From: Acrasis kona
Lineage: Eukaryota; Heterolobosea; Eutetramitea; Acrasida; Acrasidae
NCBI GenBank assembly: GCA_026419775.2
Contig: JAOPGA020000552.1
Span: 1 to 64,000 of the forward strand
Direction: 5' to 3'
Length of the DNA stretch: 64,000 nt
Below the pieces are notes generated by a model. The model had not been told where the DNA came from. It ran no database searches and was given only the letters and a program-made list of their open reading frames with translations. Below, in pieces: positions 19,344 to 30,793 of the stretch; position 1 is the stretch's first letter; each line of letters begins with the position of its first letter. A program made the position numbers and the translations under genes.

Positions 19344-20378
19344 ATGAACCAGCCGGCAACAACGAGGAAGCAAAGAATACTAGCATATGCTGTGGCTGTG
19401 TTTGTAGTTGGATTTTTATTCGTGGCATTTATAATCAATAAACCTCCGGATAATGGGCAGGACACTGTTTTAGGAGAGCCAAACGGAAGTGAGGGAAACA
19501 AAAATTCGAAGGTGGATGTATCCAAAATCATTACAGGGTTAAAGAAAATAATTGACGAAAAAGATGATGTTATAAGGTCACTAAAGGAAAAAGCAGGAGC
19601 CCCAACACCTAAAGACATAAAAGACACGAAAGATGGGCAGTGTAAAAACTCCATTTGCAACACCAAAGAGAAGCGCGTTGTATCGTTTGGACTTTATGGT
19701 TCCGATTCAAGATATACTACTGGTGCAATCCACAATACAGAGTTGGTCAAATACATTATGCCCGGCTGGGTCACACGTTTTTATGTTGATGGTTCTGTGC
19801 CCAAGGACGTAATATCCAAGTTAAAAGATAACGGAGCAGAAATTGTTGAAATCTCTGACATCAAGGGAGGCATTGCAGGTATGTTTTGGAGGTTCTTGGT
19901 AGCAGATGACGAGAACGTGGATCGTTACATCATTCGTGATGCAGACTCTAGACTTTCCATGCGCGAGCGTATGGCGGTTGAAGAATGGATAGACAGCGGT
20001 AAACACTTCCACGTGTTGAGAGACCATCCCAACCACAATTTTAACATGAACGGAGGATTATGGGGAGGAGTAAAGGGTGCTCTGGGAAGCAAAATGTCCG
20101 AGCTCGTCAAACAGTGGAAGAGCAAAGACGCTTACCTCGCGGACATGGAGTTCCTGGGTAGCGTAGTATGGCCCATTGTCGAAAAGAATCACATGGCTCA
20201 CGGATCCTATCATTGCGAACGATATCCCGACACCATACCTTTCCCAACAAGAAGAGTCAACAAGGAGATTATTGGTGGAGTTTACGATGACCAAGACAGG
20301 CCGAGAGAAGGTGATTCAGCATTGTTGACGGAAGTACCATTAAAGTGCAGAAAACATCCAGACTACATTTACGGTTAA
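19344..20378 (+). CDS. Type II membrane glycosyltransferase-like protein
   Basis: 344 residues from ATG 19344. Residues 1-11 are cytosolic, 12-31 a membrane helix (ILAYAVAVFVVGFLFVAFII), then a stem of about 80 residues. The luminal domain begins RVVSFGLYGSDSRYTTGAIH, followed by GWVTRFYVDGSVP, GMFWRFLVADDENVDRYIIR and RDADSRLS. The Asp-Ala-Asp at 199-201 sits where many GT-A enzymes coordinate a nucleotide-sugar metal ion; after it come HVLRDHPNHNFNMNGGLWG and SYHCERYPDTIPFP. This fits a Golgi glycosyltransferase-like enzyme, but the donor and acceptor cannot be read from sequence. It converges with the kinase gene (41 bp between stops). Confidence 0.75.
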   Translation: MNQPATTRKQRILAYAVAVFVVGFLFVAFIINKPPDNGQDTVLGEPNGSEGNKNSKVDVSKIITGLKKIIDEKDDVIRSLKEKAGAPTPKDIKDTKDGQCKNSICNTKEKRVVSFGLYGSDSRYTTGAIHNTELVKYIMPGWVTRFYVDGSVPKDVISKLKDNGAEIVEISDIKGGIAGMFWRFLVADDENVDRYIIRDADSRLSMRERMAVEEWIDSGKHFHVLRDHPNHNFNMNGGLWGGVKGALGSKMSELVKQWKSKDAYLADMEFLGSVVWPIVEKNHMAHGSYHCERYPDTIPFPTRRVNKEIIGGVYDDQDRPREGDSALLTEVPLKCRKHPDYIYG

Positions 20379-20419
20379 TAAAATATTTACATTGTTTAAT
20401 TAAGATTTTTGTTTGATTG

Positions 20420-21241
20420 TCAAGGGCTACTCGGCGATCCCTGTATCCACTGGTGGTTTTGGACATCTTCTGATGTGTAGCGTTTCCGTCTGTCTGGATT
20501 CAAAATGTTTATAATGAGGTCTTTACACGGATTGGATATTTCCAACTCATCAAGAGGTATCAAGAACTGACCCATCATTGCTTGTTTCGCTCCGAGGAAA
20601 GGCAGACGACCTGCTAAAAGAGCATAAAGACAACATCCTAGAGACCACAGGTCCACCTCAGGACCCCGATAGCTTTCACCAAGTAGACTTTCTGGCATAG
20701 CATAAAGAGAGTTTCCACGAAAACCTGTCAACAGTTCATTGGGTTTAAAGTATCGGCTGAGACCAAAATCACACAAACGTATTTGGTCATTATCATTGGT
20801 GCAGATATTGGCAAGTTGCAAATCTCCATGTTGGATGCCTACTTTATGCATGTGGTTCAAAGCAGCAAACGTTTGTTTAAAATACCTTCGGCAGGTGGGC
20901 TCCGAAAAAGTCCTGTAAGGGTCATAAACAGACTCTAGTGGGCCTCCACTTGCATACTCCATGACTAAATACATATGCTTGTCTCCTTCAATATAATCTT
21001 CTAACTTTATTATATTCGTGTGGTTAGTACTCCTCATTACACTAACTTCAATTTTAACTGACTCCTTGAGAAGTGGTATTGCCTCAACTTCCTTCTTGAT
21101 ATATTCCTTCACTGCCACTTTTCTACCAGTACGTATATCTTTCCCAAGGTACACTTTTCCAAAGCTACCCTCGGCTAGCTCTTCTTCTATTATGTAGTTC
21201 TTGCCGATGCTACACATACCGCTCTCAGGTCTGAAGCACAT
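20420..21241 (-). CDS. Ser/Thr protein kinase, CAMK/AMPK-like, atypical catalytic loop
   Basis: 273 residues, essentially only a kinase domain. Gly-loop AEGSFGKVYLG (23-33), ATP lysine VAVK (Lys45), helix-C Glu in KIEVSVM, hinge LVMEYASGG, DFG as LCDFGLSRY (158-160), APE as AMPE (181-184), and VDLWSLGCCLYALLAGRLPF in the C-lobe. The overall pattern fits SNF1/CAMK-type kinases. The catalytic loop reads QHGDLQLANI instead of HRDLKxxN: the HRD Arg is Gly and the catalytic-loop Lys is Gln. Asp and Asn are retained, so activity is possible but regulation by activation-loop phosphorylation (which needs the HRD Arg) is probably lost. No regulatory domain is attached. Confidence 0.88.
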   Translation of the reverse strand: MCFRPESGMCSIGKNYIIEEELAEGSFGKVYLGKDIRTGRKVAVKEYIKKEVEAIPLLKESVKIEVSVMRSTNHTNIIKLEDYIEGDKHMYLVMEYASGGPLESVYDPYRTFSEPTCRRYFKQTFAALNHMHKVGIQHGDLQLANICTNDNDQIRLCDFGLSRYFKPNELLTGFRGNSLYAMPESLLGESYRGPEVDLWSLGCCLYALLAGRLPFLGAKQAMMGQFLIPLDELEISNPCKDLIINILNPDRRKRYTSEDVQNHQWIQGSPSSP

Positions 21242-21971
21242 GAATAAGATATTGTTTTAATTTTTCCCAAGGAGTGAATGTGCTAATTTCTAAGGGCACC
21301 TTGGTATCGTCCAATCGAAATCAAAATCAATTTTGGACAAATAAGAGTGGTTAACATATAAAGAAATAGTCTTCTATTTATATTTACAAACAACTCTATA
21401 TCATGTTTTGTAATGGCGTAGCAAAACCGTAGACGGAGGTATTTCGGACAATGTTGTGGTCATACAAATATTTCATCATACTCTTGGACTCCTTTACTAG
21501 AGAGCAAAGTTGGTGTGTGGATCACGTTGAATTTGATTTTTGGAATAATAGAATTGTACTGTGGTAATCCAAATTATTGCACGCGATGTTTTCAGGCATT
21601 CTATTTCTTACATTCGTTCATAATTGAGTGCACCAAAATGAGTTTGCAACAAACGACCATTTGCGAATTTTCAATGTAGATTGTTGTATTTATTATACGT
21701 TACTTGTATCTAAAATAACGGTAAACAACACACCATTGCTGTTATGTCGCATCATGTGAAAAAGTCATCCCTCTATTTAGAAGCATCTTGTCCATGAATA
21801 TTGCTGCTCATACCATGCTATCATCCTAGATTAAGTGAAAAAAATAGATTCCAGCTACATCATCAATGCTTGGAGTTTTATGCTTGTTCTGTAGGGTATT
21901 GCGGGTAAATACGGTCGGAGTCCGTTTACACAAAACTGGAGGTAGTACTTCAAAAACAACACAGCAAATAG
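21242..21971. other. Intergenic, 730 bp
   Basis: Separates the divergent kinase and ABC transporter genes and must contain both promoters. AT-rich; no ORF, RNA gene or clear repeat seen. Confidence 0.4.
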
Positions 21972-24900
21972 ATGACTCACACCCTCGATGAAGTCAAGTC
22001 TGTGAGTGAAATATACAAAGAAGAGGCCGAGGAAATCAAATCTGCTATTCCCAACCAATCAGGTCAAACTGAAATCTCACACGTGCAACCTGTCGCAGAT
22101 GTGGTGGAGGAAAAGATTGCACTCGCGGACGAAAAGAAGTTTGTCGACCCTCAAGACCCAAAAATATCCACGCCGCTCAGACTAATACCGCTTGTTGGTC
22201 TTGATTGGATTCTAGTCATATTGGGATTTTTATGTTTCGCAGCCATGGGCGTCATGCCGATAATATTCTTTTTTGTTTTGGGAGATCTTATAGGTGCATT
22301 GTCGAATTCAAGTGACGTCGAGGCGACGAGGTGAGTTCGAACGATTGATCCGCTCATTCAATTTGATAGGAGGGTAGTGAACGAAACCGCTTTAAAGATG
22401 ACATACATTGCCATCGGCGCATTCTTCGCCGCTCTTTTAGGAAAGGCATTCCTAGGCACAGCAGCCCAACGAATAGCCATCCGCATCAAAAGTTATTACT
22501 TCCACAGCATCGTCAAGCAAGAGATTGGATTCTTCGACATGAATTCTACGGGTCAAATGATCAAAACGTTGAGTGAGGATGTGGCCAAGCTCACGACCGT
22601 GTTCGACATTGATCTCATGAATCTGGCTCAGAGCGGAGGTCAAAGCTTGTTGGGATTCATCATGGCCTTGGTCACGTCGTACGAGGTGGGACTTTTAGGC
22701 TTCACGTCCCTTCCGTTGATGTTCGTGTTGGTCGTCGGCTCGGCGATCGCCATGGACTTGTTGGCGAAGAGATCGTCCAAACAATTATCGAAATCGGTAT
22801 CCACGGTGAACGAAGTGTTGTCGAGCATGAGGACGGTGAGGAGCATGGCAGGAGAGGACAAGGAGCTGAAGAGGTATTCCAACGAAATTGGAGCGGCCAG
22901 CACCACCGGCGTCATATCCGCCGTCTGCAACGCGGTGTCTTCGTCGTTGATCGTGTTCTTCGTGTGGGGTGCCATCGGACTGGCCTTTTGGTGGGCGGGA
23001 AGATTGTTGGAGGCAGATCGTCTCAGCATCAACAATCTCATCAAGATGTGGGGCTTCATGGTCATCACCGTGACCGGTCTACAATCGTTGCTCAACAACA
23101 TACCCAACGTGGTCAAGGCACAATCGTCCATCGTGTCCCTGCTGTCGGTCATTTATCGCAAGCCAGCCATTCCCTACGCTGGCGGTGCAAAGATTGACAA
23201 CATCAGGGGTCACATTGTGTTCGACAATGTCACGTTTAGATATCCTAGCAGACCAAAGATTGCGGTGCTCAAGAACTTTTCGTTGGACATGCAACCCGGT
23301 AAATCGGTGGCGCTGGTGGGTCAATCGGGATCGGGCAAATCCACCATCGTGGGATTGGTAGAAAAGTGGTACGAGCCGGAACAAGGCACCATCACCATCG
23401 ATGGAATCGACCTCAAGACCATCGATTCGCAGTGGCTACACAGGCACGTCGGCATCGTGTCGCAGGAACCAACGCTGTTCGCCACCACCATCGCCAAGAA
23501 CATTACCTATGCAGTGGACACCATCAACTACAACACTCGTCGCTTGTTGAGGAGGGACGATCCAAACATTACCGATCAAGAATTGGAGAGCAAAATGATT
23601 CCCACCAGTCAAGAGACGATCGAAGCAGCAGCCAAATCAGCCAACGCTCATGACTTTATCGTCAAGTTGCCGGAGGCATACAACACGGTGCTCGGCGAGA
23701 GGGGCATATCGCTATCGGGCGGTCAAAAGCAACGAATCGCCATCGCGCGCAGCGTGTTGCAGAATCCAAGCATATTGCTGTTGGACGAGGCGACATCTGC
23801 GCTGGACACCAAGTCGGAATCATTGGTGCAGGATGCGCTGGAAAAGTTGATGGTGGGTCGCACCACCATCGTGGTGGCACATCGATTGACCACGGTTCAG
23901 AACTGTGATCAGATCGTGGTCATGAAGCAGGGAGTGGTGGTGGAACAGGGCACTCACATGCAGCTCATCGACAAACCCAACGGCTATTATAACGCACTGG
24001 CCACCAAACAAAAGAATTTTGGAAAGAAGAGTCACTCGCACGGCGACCAGCCATCGTCGAGCAGTCAACACGGCGGCGATGACGAAAAGAGCGACCTGGA
24101 TACCAGCAGCAGCAGCAGCCAAGACAAGAGCACCGATCAATTGGTGCCACAAGAATCAATTACGACCACCTACACCAGTCCCACCACCCTAGAACCAGAT
24201 CAATTGGTGCAGAATATCGACGCGAGCATTCAACCACAAAGCGTCAACGAACCTCAACTAAGCAAGCGCAAAAAGTTATCAAAAAAGAAACAAGCCAAGC
24301 AACGACTCAAGAAATCGGATGACTTTTCCAACGCAGAGGAGATACAAGACGTGCACGAACCAAAGGTCAAATCGTTCCTTCCCATCTTTGCTCTGTTCGG
24401 ACTGGACGTGTTGTGCATTCCGTTGTTTTGTTTGGGTGCTGCTGGTGTCGGTGCCACGCCCATCGTGTGCATGCTCATCTTTGGAAGAATTACCAACAAG
24501 GTGGTGCCTGCGCGTAACGACGACGGCAGCTTGATTCCGTTCCCGCCCGGATATAGCGTTGCTGCTGGCCTAGCGCAAGAGGCATCTCATCTGGCCATCA
24601 TCGCAGCCTGTGCCTGTGCATGTCAATTCTCGAATTACTTCTTCAGCAATTATGCGAGCGAACGATTCGCCACTCGCGTCAAGCGTCACATGTTCAAGAA
24701 TGCGCTGCAACAAGAGATGGGTTACTTTGACATTGTCAAGGGCGGTCGATTGTTGGCCATATTCAGCGAAGACGTGTACAACATCAAGGATGGATTCACC
24801 AGTCGATTGGCCAACGTGTCGCAAAACATGTCGCAGTTTGTTGTGGGCGTGATATTGGCCATGATCACGTCGTGGCAGATGAGTTTGATCATGTTGGGCA

Positions 24901-26195
24901 CGTCGCTGGGCACCACCTTCTTGACCATCTGCATCACTCATGGATTCGTGGTTCACTTTCAAAAACAATTCGCAAAGCACAGCGGCAGTGCCATGGTGAC
25001 CGCCACGGAGGTGATCGGTGCCATGAGGACCGTGAGGAGCATGGCAGGAGAGGACAGAGAGATGAGAAGATTCGATCAAGATGCAGATCGTGCCATGAAG
25101 AGCGCCATCGGATCCACCATTGCCGCCAGCATTAGCTTCGGCATCGTCTTGTTCTGCGTGTGGGCGGTGACCGCGCTGGCACAGTGGTACGGGGGCAACT
25201 TGTTGGCACAGGGAACGCTTCCAGCATCAGCGCTCACCCAAGTGACGGGCAACATGACGTTCGCCATCATCGGATTGTCGCTGGCCATGATCGAGTTCGG
25301 CAACGTGAGCAAGGCATTCCAGAGCAGCGTGAACGTGTTGAAGATTGCCGCCAGGAAATCACAAATACCGCTCAGAGGCGGCGTCAAGTTGGAGGGTGGC
25401 ATTCAGGGCAATGTTGATTTGGAGAATGTGGACTTTGCTTATCCATCCAGACCCAACGTGACGGTCATGAAGAACTTTTCTCTCAAGATATCCAGGGGAC
25501 AGCACGTTGCGTTGGTGGGCGAGAGTGGATCTGGCAAGAGCACCATCACCGGATTGATTGAGAGATTTTATGATCCCATCAGCGGAGTGGTCAAGGTGGA
25601 TGGAGTGGACCTGCGCACTGTGGATCCAGAGTGGTTGCACAAGAACGTTGCCATCGTGACGCAGGAGCCAGTGCTGTTTGCCACCAGCATTCGTAATAAT
25701 ATTACTTATGCAGTGGGTCATGATGCGGTCACGTTCGATCAGGTGCAACAAGCAGCCAAGGCAGCCAACGCGCACGATTTCATCATGACCCTTCCTGATG
25801 CCTACGATACCATGATTGGAGAGAGAGGCGTCAGTATGAGCGGCGGTCAGAAGCAGCGCATCGCCATCGCTAGGGCCATGTTGCAGAATGCTAGCTTGTT
25901 GTTGTTGGACGAGGCCACCAGTGCGTTGGATACGGAGGCCGAGAGTTTGGTACAGGCTGCTCTCGATAAGCTCATGTTGGGAAGGACCACCATCGTGATT
26001 GCTCATCGTCTGAGCACCATTCAGGACTGTGATGTGATCGTGGTGATGAGGAGCGGAGAGATTGTGGAGAAGGGAAATCATGCCGAATTGATCGCCAAGA
26101 AGGGTGCCTATTTCAAGTTGGCACAGAAGCAGATGGCATTCGGTGGTGGAGATGATGCCGGTGGTATAAAGGTAGAAATAACCGAAAATGATTAA
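21972..26195 (+). CDS. Full-length ABCB-type (P-glycoprotein-like) ABC transporter
   Basis: Two exons, 21972-22330 and 22370-26195 (39-nt intron), encode 1,394 residues in the order TMD1-NBD1-linker-TMD2-NBD2. NBD1 shows GQSGSGKST, ISLSGGQKQR and ILLLDEATSALD with the H-loop VVAHRLTT. NBD2 shows GESGSGKST, VSMSGGQKQR, LLLLDEATSALD and VIAHRLST. Both sites look catalytically competent. The linker (about 650-760) is Ser/Gln/Lys-rich. Membrane domains carry the ABCB pattern FFDMNSTGQ and RTVRSMAGED in both halves. Such proteins export hydrophobic compounds or lipids at the plasma membrane or organelles; the substrate is unknown. Exon 2 is much more GC-rich at third positions than neighbouring genes. 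The first exon holds the cytosolic tail and first helix. Confidence 0.95.
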
Positions 26196-26217
26196 ATTGA
26201 AATTGTACAATATTTAT

Positions 26218-26778
26218 TTAAAATGTTGGTTGAGCCTTGCCCATGTCGATCTTCATGTTTTGGTCTTTGGTTGGTTCGTATGACTTTCCGGTTGCGATGG
26301 CCTTGAAGTAACTGTATAGCTGGACCATTCTGCTGGCGTACTCATCCCAATATTCAGCACCCTCAATGTCGAATCTCAACAAGCACATGTCTGGCTCTTC
26401 GAGACCCTTGGGGAACCATGCTCTCAAGATTTCGTTCCATAACTCTTCCATCTTCTCCTTGTCCTCTACTACGGTAACCTTGCCAATCAAGCTTAACCAT
26501 GTGGCAGTCTTTACGTCGGAGAATGACAAGTTTGCATCGCTATTTTGTTGAACTTCGTCACATTTGATGCTGGCCTTTCTGGTGAAGAACCAAAGTGATT
26601 GTCCGTCAAACTCAAGTTTTTGCATATACATTGGTCTGGAATGGAGAGATTTGGTCTTGGTGGATTGTGTGGTTAACATTGCAGTTTCTAGTGTCTTGAT
26701 CAAGCTCTTCAACTTTTCAATGTTTTCTCTGCTTGGTTCGTGTTGTTCGCTGTTGGTGAATTCTTGGTTGCCACTCAT
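26218..26778 (-). CDS. Pyridoxamine-phosphate-oxidase-like FMN split-barrel protein
   Basis: 186 residues from ATG 26778. The sequence resembles bacterial general stress protein 26: TAMLTTQSTKTKSLHSRPM, LWFFTRKASIKCDEVQQN, DANLSFSDVKTATWLSLIGK and LLRFDIEGAEYWD. This family forms a dimeric split beta-barrel that binds FMN, and is not the vitamin B6 oxidase itself. A likely role is a stress-related flavin-binding protein in the cytosol (no targeting signal). It converges with the ABC transporter (22 bp between stops). The 370 bp upstream (26779-27148) lies between it and the divergent NHL gene and shows no other feature. Confidence 0.8.
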   Translation of the reverse strand: MSGNQEFTNSEQHEPSRENIEKLKSLIKTLETAMLTTQSTKTKSLHSRPMYMQKLEFDGQSLWFFTRKASIKCDEVQQNSDANLSFSDVKTATWLSLIGKVTVVEDKEKMEELWNEILRAWFPKGLEEPDMCLLRFDIEGAEYWDEYASRMVQLYSYFKAIATGKSYEPTKDQNMKIDMGKAQPTF

Positions 26779-27148
26779 TTTGTTGTGTTTTTTGTGTTAT
26801 TTGTTTTTGTTATTTTTTCGGGGGTCTATTTATTTCATTCTATTAGCCGAGATCCCGATTGTAATTTAAATAGAATAAGGCTTTATTTTTAGTACTTACT
26901 GATCTAACTGTATTATGGAAATAGATTATCTGTTCTGGGGATACATTTGTCAAAAGTATTCCTCCTCTACCTGTGGTGTGACGGAGGTCCTATCGGCCTA
27001 GCCTTGCTTTTAATCGCGTTGTCTCGTGTGAAATTGAATTACCCATTCGTCGTTTTAGGCCGCCTTGATGTTGCTTTACAAAAATCTATTGGTCCAAAAA
27101 AGCATTTGGTTACTAAAAGAATTATTCACTGGTTATAATCAAACAAGC

Positions 27149-30100
27149 ATGTTAGCGCATATCGTTGCACTGTTGTTCCTCTTTATGCTCGTTTATTCTC
27201 AAGGACCCACAATAAGAACGTTTGCCGGAGGTCCATTTGCATATTCATATGAGAACATTCAGGCAAATACTAGTCTTATCAATCCGAAATGTGTGGTACA
27301 TGATAGTCAAAGTAAAATACTATATTTATGTACCATGAACAGAATACAAGTATATAATATCAGTAAGTATTGTCATGCAATGTTTTTTAACATGGTGTTA
27401 GGTAGCGGACTTTTATACACATTTGCAGGAAATGAGAATGGAGGATACAATGGCGATGGTATTCTAGCGACATCGGCCTATCTAAATTCACCGACCGGAG
27501 TTGCCATAGACAATAAAAATAACCTTGTTTATATTGCAGACAAAGGAAACCATCGCATTAGGGTCGTCAACCTATCGAACAACATCATATCAACAGTAGC
27601 TGGATCAAATACGTCGGGAATTGTAGATGGCGTCGATGCCTCCATCTCCAAACTAAACAGTCCAAGTTCAGTTGCCGTAGATGATAATCTTGTGTATATT
27701 GCAGATACAAGCAATCAACGCATTCGAATGGTGAATTTAACAAGCGGAATCATTAGAACAATTGCAGGAAATGGTAATCCTGGATCCAACATCAACACTG
27801 CACAGGGCTCCGTTGCGACAACCAGCTGGCTTTATAATCCATATGGGGTCGCGGTGGACAGTGTAATGAAAAACATCATCTACGTAGCAGATACACAAAA
27901 CAGTTACGTCAAGGCAGTCAACAGAGCAAGCAACACGGTGACAGTAATTGCTGGAACTGGATATGGTGGGTTCAACGGCGACAAAATTGACGCAAAAACA
28001 GCAAAACTAGGTAGCCCCACAGGGATTATTATGGGCCCAAACAACACAATCTATATTGCAGAAACTTCTAGCAATTGTGTCAGAACGATCGATAACCAAG
28101 GCATCATATCTACTGTCGCGGGAACATGTGGTTCGAGTAATGGGTATGGCGGTGACAATGGCCCCGCCAAATCTGCGCTCATGTTTCAACCATACGGAAT
28201 TGGCATAGACGGCACCAACAACATCATCTATGTTGCTGACACGAACAATTATCGCGTTCGATCAGTCGCATCCAACTACATTTCTACAATTGTGGGGGTC
28301 GGATTTGCCGGCTTCTATGGAGATTATTCGAATGATTTATCAAGTGTGCGATTCAATTTGCCTCAGGGAATGCTGATAAACAACAACATCATGTATATTG
28401 CTGACTATAATAATAATCGTATACGAGCCATCAACCTTAACACCAACATGACCACTACATTTTGTGGTACAGGTGTTCAGGGTCAACTTGGCGACAATGG
28501 TGACGCAGCATCCGCACAGTTGAGCAGTCCTAGAGCAACGTCCATCAATAAGGATGTGCTATATATTGTTGATGTAGGTAGCAGTCGTATTAGAGCAGTG
28601 AATCTAACAAGCAACATTATAACAACGATTGCGGGGATAGGTTCAGCAGGGTATAATGGGGACAACATGGCCGCGACGAGTACCAAATTGTCTTTACCGT
28701 CTGCAGTAAACTTTGATGTTACCAGAAACGTTGCTTACATTGCCGAACAGAACAGTCATCGTATCAGATTATTTAACCTCACTACGGGAAATATTACTAC
28801 GATTGCAGGAACTGGTTCTGGTGGATACAACGGGGATAACATTGCTGCAACGTCAGCTAAAATATATAGCCCATATGGTTCAGCACTAGATGTTGTCAAC
28901 AATCTTATATATATTGCAGATACCTCGAACCATCGCATTCGAGTGGTGGATAGAACAACCGGCAACATTACAACATTTGCTGGAACAGGTGTAGCTGGAT
29001 ACAATGGAGATAACATTGCAGCAACATCAGCTACTCTTTATAGTCCCTACGGAGTCGCTGTAGACAATGTGAACAACCTTGTTTATATCGCAGATACCTC
29101 AAATCATCGCATCCGAATAGTCGATACGACAACTGGTATTATCAGAACACTTGCGGGAACAGGTTCAGCAGGATATAACGGAGATAATGTTGATCCACAA
29201 ACTGCCACACTTTATAGTCCTACTGCAGTATTGGTAGACGCTGCAAATAATAGAGTCTTTATTTCAGATCAAAACAACTATAGAATAAGAGTTGTATCGC
29301 CCATCTCTACTGCAACACCTACTACAACACCTACACTTATTCTGACACCTACTCCAACTCCCACGCCTTCATCTACGCCCTCACTTACTCCAACTCCCAC
29401 TTCTACACCCACCCCTACTTCATCACCATCGCCCACTCCCACACCAACACTCACACTTACTCCGACACCTACTCCAACTTCAATGCCTTCATCTACGCCC
29501 TCACTTGCCCTAACTCCGACACCCACCCCGACTCCAACGCCCTCACTTACCCCAACGCCCACTGCTACGCCCACACCAACATCAACCCCCACGGCCACTC
29601 CTACACCCACCCCTACTTCATCATCCTCGCCTTCATCTACTCCAACTCCCACACCTACTCCAACTTCATCACCCTCGCCAAGTCCAACTTCGACACCCAC
29701 CCCGACTCCAACTCCCACACTTACTCCAACTTCATCACCCTCGCCCACTCCCACACCTACTCCAACTCCGACGCCCACCCCGACTCCAACACTCACACCT
29801 ACTCCAACACCCACGCTCGCCTTAAAAACTTGTAACGGAGTATCTGCAACAAATTCAAATGTATGCTCTGGTAGAGGTGCATGCTCATTACAAAATACTT
29901 GCGACTGTAACTCTGGTGCCATCGGATTTGATTGTGAAATTAACCTTGATGGTTTAGGAGATAACTTTTTCATTTTTAATAGCAAGAGCATTACAAATAC
30001 CACAAACATCGACGTATCTAAACGCGTACAGGGTTCTACGGGAACCATACCTTACACAGTCACGACCGATTCAAAATTATCCTTACAATTAGATTCAAAC

Positions 30101-30793
30101 AAGGCGCTCTGCTTCAACCCATCTGTATCCATTGCTGGCTTTCAGACGTTTATTGCATTCAGTTATCCAACTCTTCCAATTGGCGTAGGTACTGGTATCA
30201 CGCTAGTTCAAGAGTCGGGATCGAATAACATCAAGTCAATGATAGACATTCAGAGTAATGTCCAGCAAGTCCTTTTACTCAAATCCGACACAGAAAGTAG
30301 TGCACAAGCTAGCTTACAATCAAACACTGATTACTTGCTTATACTTGGTGCTGATAGTGACTTTAGTTACGTACATTCTAGTATCATTGACTCGAAGCGC
30401 AATACTATCGCATCCACGTTGAATTATTTGGTGGATGGAGAGTTAGTAGATGCAATCGCTGGTGACAAGTTTTTTATATGTGTCACCACAAGCTTATCTT
30501 CTGCAAGAAGTGTACACGCTGGTGGCACGATGTTATTATCTTATTTTGGTTCAAAGAATGGAAGTTCGCTGGTGGTGCCGAACAATACAACAACACCATC
30601 GCCTATTAAACGAGGCAATATGTTGAGCGATGGTTCTATTGCGGGTATTGTTATTGGCGTTATCGCTTTCTTGGTGTTGGTCGTCGTAATTGTGGTTATT
30701 GTGGTTGTATTGGTGGCATCATCAATCAAACATCGAAAGAAGAAGATTCCAGTTCAAACATCAATTGAAATGAAAAATAGTAACAATATTTAA
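27149..30793 (+). CDS. NHL-repeat type I membrane protein with Pro-Thr stalk and EGF-like module
   Basis: The start chosen is the ATG at 27149, because it places a signal peptide first ([17 protein letters not shown]); an upstream in-frame ATG at 27068 would add 27 residues. A 39-nt intron (27363-27401) without a stop is inferred: removing it turns a disrupted repeat into [19 protein letters not shown], matching the others. The spliced product is 1,201 residues: about twelve NHL repeats (pattern GYNGDN...SP.GVAVD...[12 protein letters not shown]), a Pro-Thr/Ser stalk (coded by about 29310-29820), an EGF-like [19 protein letters not shown]...CDC module, a beta-rich domain, a membrane helix ([17 protein letters not shown]) and a short basic tail. 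NHL propellers bind proteins or ligands, so this is probably a cell-surface receptor or adhesion protein. Confidence 0.88.
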   Translation: MLAHIVALLFLFMLVYSQGPTIRTFAGGPFAYSYENIQANTSLINPKCVVHDSQSKILYLCTMNRIQVYNISKYCHAMFFNMVLGSGLLYTFAGNENGGYNGDGILATSAYLNSPTGVAIDNKNNLVYIADKGNHRIRVVNLSNNIISTVAGSNTSGIVDGVDASISKLNSPSSVAVDDNLVYIADTSNQRIRMVNLTSGIIRTIAGNGNPGSNINTAQGSVATTSWLYNPYGVAVDSVMKNIIYVADTQNSYVKAVNRASNTVTVIAGTGYGGFNGDKIDAKTAKLGSPTGIIMGPNNTIYIAETSSNCVRTIDNQGIISTVAGTCGSSNGYGGDNGPAKSALMFQPYGIGIDGTNNIIYVADTNNYRVRSVASNYISTIVGVGFAGFYGDYSNDLSSVRFNLPQGMLINNNIMYIADYNNNRIRAINLNTNMTTTFCGTGVQGQLGDNGDAASAQLSSPRATSINKDVLYIVDVGSSRIRAVNLTSNIITTIAGIGSAGYNGDNMAATSTKLSLPSAVNFDVTRNVAYIAEQNSHRIRLFNLTTGNITTIAGTGSGGYNGDNIAATSAKIYSPYGSALDVVNNLIYIADTSNHRIRVVDRTTGNITTFAGTGVAGYNGDNIAATSATLYSPYGVAVDNVNNLVYIADTSNHRIRIVDTTTGIIRTLAGTGSAGYNGDNVDPQTATLYSPTAVLVDAANNRVFISDQNNYRIRVVSPISTATPTTTPTLILTPTPTPTPSSTPSLTPTPTSTPTPTSSPSPTPTPTLTLTPTPTPTSMPSSTPSLALTPTPTPTPTPSLTPTPTATPTPTSTPTATPTPTPTSSSSPSSTPTPTPTPTSSPSPSPTSTPTPTPTPTLTPTSSPSPTPTPTPTPTPTPTPTLTPTPTPTLALKTCNGVSATNSNVCSGRGACSLQNTCDCNSGAIGFDCEINLDGLGDNFFIFNSKSITNTTNIDVSKRVQGSTGTIPYTVTTDSKLSLQLDSNKALCFNPSVSIAGFQTFIAFSYPTLPIGVGTGITLVQESGSNNIKSMIDIQSNVQQVLLLKSDTESSAQASLQSNTDYLLILGADSDFSYVHSSIIDSKRNTIASTLNYLVDGELVDAIAGDKFFICVTTSLSSARSVHAGGTMLLSYFGSKNGSSLVVPNNTTTPSPIKRGNMLSDGSIAGIVIGVIAFLVLVVVIVVIVVVLVASSIKHRKKKIPVQTSIEMKNSNNI
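29310..29820 (+). repeat. Coding Pro-Thr low-complexity stalk in the NHL protein
   Basis: A stretch of ACNCCN-type codon pairs encodes mostly TPTPTP with inserted Ser, Leu and Ala. Third codon positions vary, so the repeat is kept at protein rather than DNA level. Such segments are usually O-glycosylated rigid stalks. Confidence 0.85.

Noticed and set aside
25359-26210. 283-residue minus-strand ORF and several others across 22.6-25.4 kb
   Set aside because: They are antisense frames kept open by the GC-rich codons of the ABC transporter; no domain or coding bias of their own.
29278-30048. Minus-strand Val-Gly-rich ORF
   Set aside because: Complement of the Pro-Thr stalk and EGF-like part of the NHL gene.
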